From NCBI GenBank assembly GCA_023387555.1, contig JAEWHY010000212.1, positions 1 through 7,569 on the forward strand: a stretch of DNA of 7,569 nt. Reading direction: 5' to 3'. Positions 5,750-7,569 of the stretch are shown here, in pieces (the first letter of the stretch is position 1; each line of letters opens with the position of its first letter). The notes beneath the pieces were generated by a model. The model was not told where the DNA came from, searched no databases, and worked only from the letters and a program-made list of their open reading frames with translations. A program made the translations under genes and the position numbers. The DNA is from Pseudomonadota bacterium (GTDB lineage Bacteria > Pseudomonadota > Alphaproteobacteria > Rhizobiales > Xanthobacteraceae).

Positions 5750-6952
5750 ATGAGTGCCATGCCCAAAGTTGTCCTGACCAAAGCCCTCGTGGAGAGCGCG
5801 AAGTGCGATCCGGCAAAAGCCAAGATCGACTACTTCGATTCCGATCAGAGGGGCTTCATGCTCGAAGTGAGAAGGTCCGGCGGCAAGACGTTCTACCAGC
5901 GCTACACCGACGAACGGGGCCGTGAGCGGCAGTACAAGATCGGTCCCGCCGACGTGCTCTCGCTCGATCAGGCCCGCAAGAAGGCGCGCATCATCCTCGC
6001 CCAGGCCCTGCTCGGCGGCGATCCGCAGGCGCGCCGGCGCGAGTTGCGCGAGATCCCGACGCTGTCCGAACTCGTGCGCGATCGCTACCTGCCGCACGTC
6101 AAGGCCTACAAGCGAAGCTGGCGCACCGACGAGACGGTGTTCCGCGTTCACATCCTGCCCGTGCTCGGCTCGAAGCCGGTCGACGAGATCACCGGCGACC
6201 TGATCGCCGACCTCGTTCAGCGCATGCGCGACAAGGGCTATGCCAGCGGCACCACGAACCGGGTGCTGATCCTGCTCCGCTTCATCTTCAATCTGGCGCG
6301 CAAGTGGAAGATTCCCGGCGTGCGCGAAAACCCGACCGTCGGCTTGAACACCGCTCCGGATGTCCAGCGCGACCGCTTCCTGACGCCCGAAGAAACCAAG
6401 CGGCTGATCGCCTCGATCAACGTCGACGAGAACCGCAGCGCCGCGCTGACCATCATGATGCTGCTGCTCACGGGCGCACGCCGGAACGAGATCTCTCACG
6501 CCAAATGGGAGTATGTCGACTGGGAACGCGGCACCCTGCTGGTGCCGATCTCCAAGACCGGCAAGCCGCGCGCCATCGCGCTCAACGGCCGCGCCATGGC
6601 ACTGCTGCGCTCGATCCCGCGCCAGGGCGACAATCCCTACATCTTCCCCTCGCCTCTGACCGGCCGGCCCTGCCCGTCCCTCCACTTCCCGTGGACGCGG
6701 ATCAAGCAGCGCGCCATCCTTGACGACCTGCGGCTGCACGACCTGCGTCACTCGTTCGCGAGTTTCCTGGTGAATGAAGGCGTCTCGCTCTACGTCGTGC
6801 AGGGCCTGCTCGGGCATACCCAGCCGCGCACGACGCAAAGATACGCGCATCTCGCTCAGGACACGCTCAACAAGGCCGCCGAGATTGCAGCGGACGTGAT
6901 CGCCAACTCGGCGAATATGAACGCCGTCCCGGCCAGCGGCGTCGCGTCCTAG
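5750..6952 (+). CDS. Tyrosine-type site-specific integrase (P4-type, with DUF4102-like arm-binding domain)
   Basis: Catalyses integration and excision of a mobile element by strand exchange at att sites through a 3'-phosphotyrosine intermediate. The protein has 400 residues, a complete length for the family. The N-terminal part (about 5-95) matches the DUF4102-type arm-binding domain, with GFMLEVRRSGGKTFYQRY and a YKIG segment. The SAM-like core-binding domain is about 103-190. The catalytic domain is about 208-375 with all key residues: R244 in TGARRNE, K269 in SKTGKPR, H330 and R333 in HDLRHSFAS, H356 in LLGHTQ, and Y365 in TTQRYAHL. It should therefore be active. ATG 5750 or ATG 5759 could start it; neither has a clear Shine-Dalgarno. 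It diverges from the XRE regulator. No tRNA gene, excisionase or clear att site is visible nearby, so the mobile element it belongs to probably lies to the right, beyond the window. Confidence 0.95.
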   Translation: MSAMPKVVLTKALVESAKCDPAKAKIDYFDSDQRGFMLEVRRSGGKTFYQRYTDERGRERQYKIGPADVLSLDQARKKARIILAQALLGGDPQARRRELREIPTLSELVRDRYLPHVKAYKRSWRTDETVFRVHILPVLGSKPVDEITGDLIADLVQRMRDKGYASGTTNRVLILLRFIFNLARKWKIPGVRENPTVGLNTAPDVQRDRFLTPEETKRLIASINVDENRSAALTIMMLLLTGARRNEISHAKWEYVDWERGTLLVPISKTGKPRAIALNGRAMALLRSIPRQGDNPYIFPSPLTGRPCPSLHFPWTRIKQRAILDDLRLHDLRHSFASFLVNEGVSLYVVQGLLGHTQPRTTQRYAHLAQDTLNKAAEIAADVIANSANMNAVPASGVAS

Positions 6953-7086
6953 CCCAGCCTCGCTCTTCTCCTGATAGCGGACAGACTTCAGGTCTTTGCA
7001 TTGGCGCGTCTTCACGACGCGAACCGATGCCCGCTGCGCGCGAAACAGCTCCACGCTATCGCACCACAAACCCCGGTCGTGCCGGC

Positions 7087-7107
7087 GGCGGGGTTCGCAA
7101 TCCCGCC
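7087..7107. other. Hairpin with superficial tRNA T-arm resemblance
   Basis: Six GC pairs (GGCGGG 7087-7092 with CCCGCC 7102-7107), then G.T and two T-A pairs closing loop CGC: a 9-pair stem lying 134 bases after the integrase stop. The string GGTTCGCAATCCC recalls the T-arm/3' end of a tRNA, a common att core. The extra base and the C where the loop needs A break the T-loop consensus, and no tRNA body is present. Confidence 0.35.
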
Positions 7108-7509
7108 CGGACTGCGCCGCGCTGCCATGCAGGCTCCCTGAGCGCACCGCCGCGCTGACAATCTCCGTCCGATCAGCGAACTGAACCCGGCCGGCGCCGC
7201 CCGCCCCTGCCGGCATCTCACCTGTCGAATGCAACCGGAGCGGACGACCGCATGCCTCGTTTGCGCGGCAAGGCTCGGCGTTATCAAAGCGCACCTGGCC
7301 GGCCGCGCCGTGGTCCGAAAACGGCCGACCTAGGCCATACCCAGAGAGCCAAGCGCCCGCACCGCAGCCGCCAGCGACCCGCTGCGACAATATGTCTGCA
7401 GGAATCAAGCCCCGACTGGTTCTGGTCGTGCGCTCCGGCACCCAGCACATCCCCTGTTCGGACACCGCAATACAACCTGAAAAAACCGGATGTAACGCGG
7501 CTTACTCTT

Positions 7510-7528
7510 TGATTTCATTACGAAATCA
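7510..7528. other. AT-rich hairpin near right edge
   Basis: TGATTTC (7510-7516), loop ATTAC, GAAATCA (7522-7528): a perfect 7-bp inverted repeat in a locally AT-rich stretch. It could be an operator, a recombinase site or a weak structure. There is no flanking T-run to make it a terminator. Confidence 0.4.
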
Positions 7529-7569
7529 GAACCGGACAGGGCGAGATCAGTTGAATACGTGAAGGTCTG

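Larger units (their letters stand above)
6953..7569. other. 617 bases downstream of integrase without a supported gene
   Basis: No reading frame here has recognisable protein character. The best candidate is plus 7252-7512 (86 codons, very rich in Arg/Pro/Ser, GGAG 11 bases upstream), which I do not call. A long open frame on the minus strand runs through this region and under the integrase and is a GC-bias shadow. There is no T-tract terminator after the integrase stop, no tRNA and no insertion sequence end. Two hairpins (7087-7107, 7510-7528) are listed separately. The last 60 bases are more AT-rich and may lead into a gene beyond the edge. Confidence 0.4.

Noticed and set aside
5582..7465. 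627-codon open frame on the minus strand opposite the integrase
   Set aside because: It lies antisense to a clear tyrosine recombinase and through the regulator's leader, has no recognisable domain, and is expected in high-GC DNA.
7252..7512. 86-codon plus-strand frame starting MPRLRGKARRYQ
   Set aside because: Very rich in Arg/Pro/Ser, no domain recognised, Shine-Dalgarno too distant; could be real but not supportable.

Overview
The window looks like a high-GC alphaproteobacterial chromosome, most likely from the Bradyrhizobium/Rhodopseudomonas/Afipia/Nitrobacter group. I base this on the long acidic-tailed omega subunit, the cysteine-free alphaproteobacterial form of the stringent-response enzyme Rsh, and the neighbourhood pdxJ-rsh-rpoZ-NYN-UDG. 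The genus is inferred from remembered protein character, not from a search.

Left part (1-3491, minus strand, reading right to left): rpoZ (RNA polymerase omega), a strong intrinsic terminator, rsh (bifunctional (p)ppGpp synthetase/hydrolase), then the 5' half of pdxJ (pyridoxine 5'-phosphate synthase), which is cut by the left edge. Omega contributes to a (p)ppGpp site on E. coli RNA polymerase, and rpoZ-spoT is also a gene pair there. Here a textbook terminator separates the two genes.

Middle part (3858-5160, plus strand): a NYN/LabA-like predicted nuclease gene whose last 23 bases overlap the start of a family 5 (UDGb-type) Fe-S uracil-DNA glycosylase gene. This is a tight, probably translationally coupled pair. 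It diverges from rpoZ across a 366-base intergenic region. A perfect 11-bp hairpin follows the glycosylase gene.

Right part (5161-7569): probably an accessory insertion. A small XRE-type helix-turn-helix regulator (minus) and a complete P4-type tyrosine integrase (plus) diverge from a 164-base region. That region carries two 21-base sites of the same design (AATGTCR-N7-TGACAYW) plus a further palindrome, so it looks like a self-contained repressor/integrase control region. The last 617 bases have no convincing gene, only two hairpins. No tRNA, rRNA, CRISPR array or insertion sequence was seen. The most unusual part of the window is the paired operator-like sites in the integrase/regulator region; the rest is well-known core gene content.
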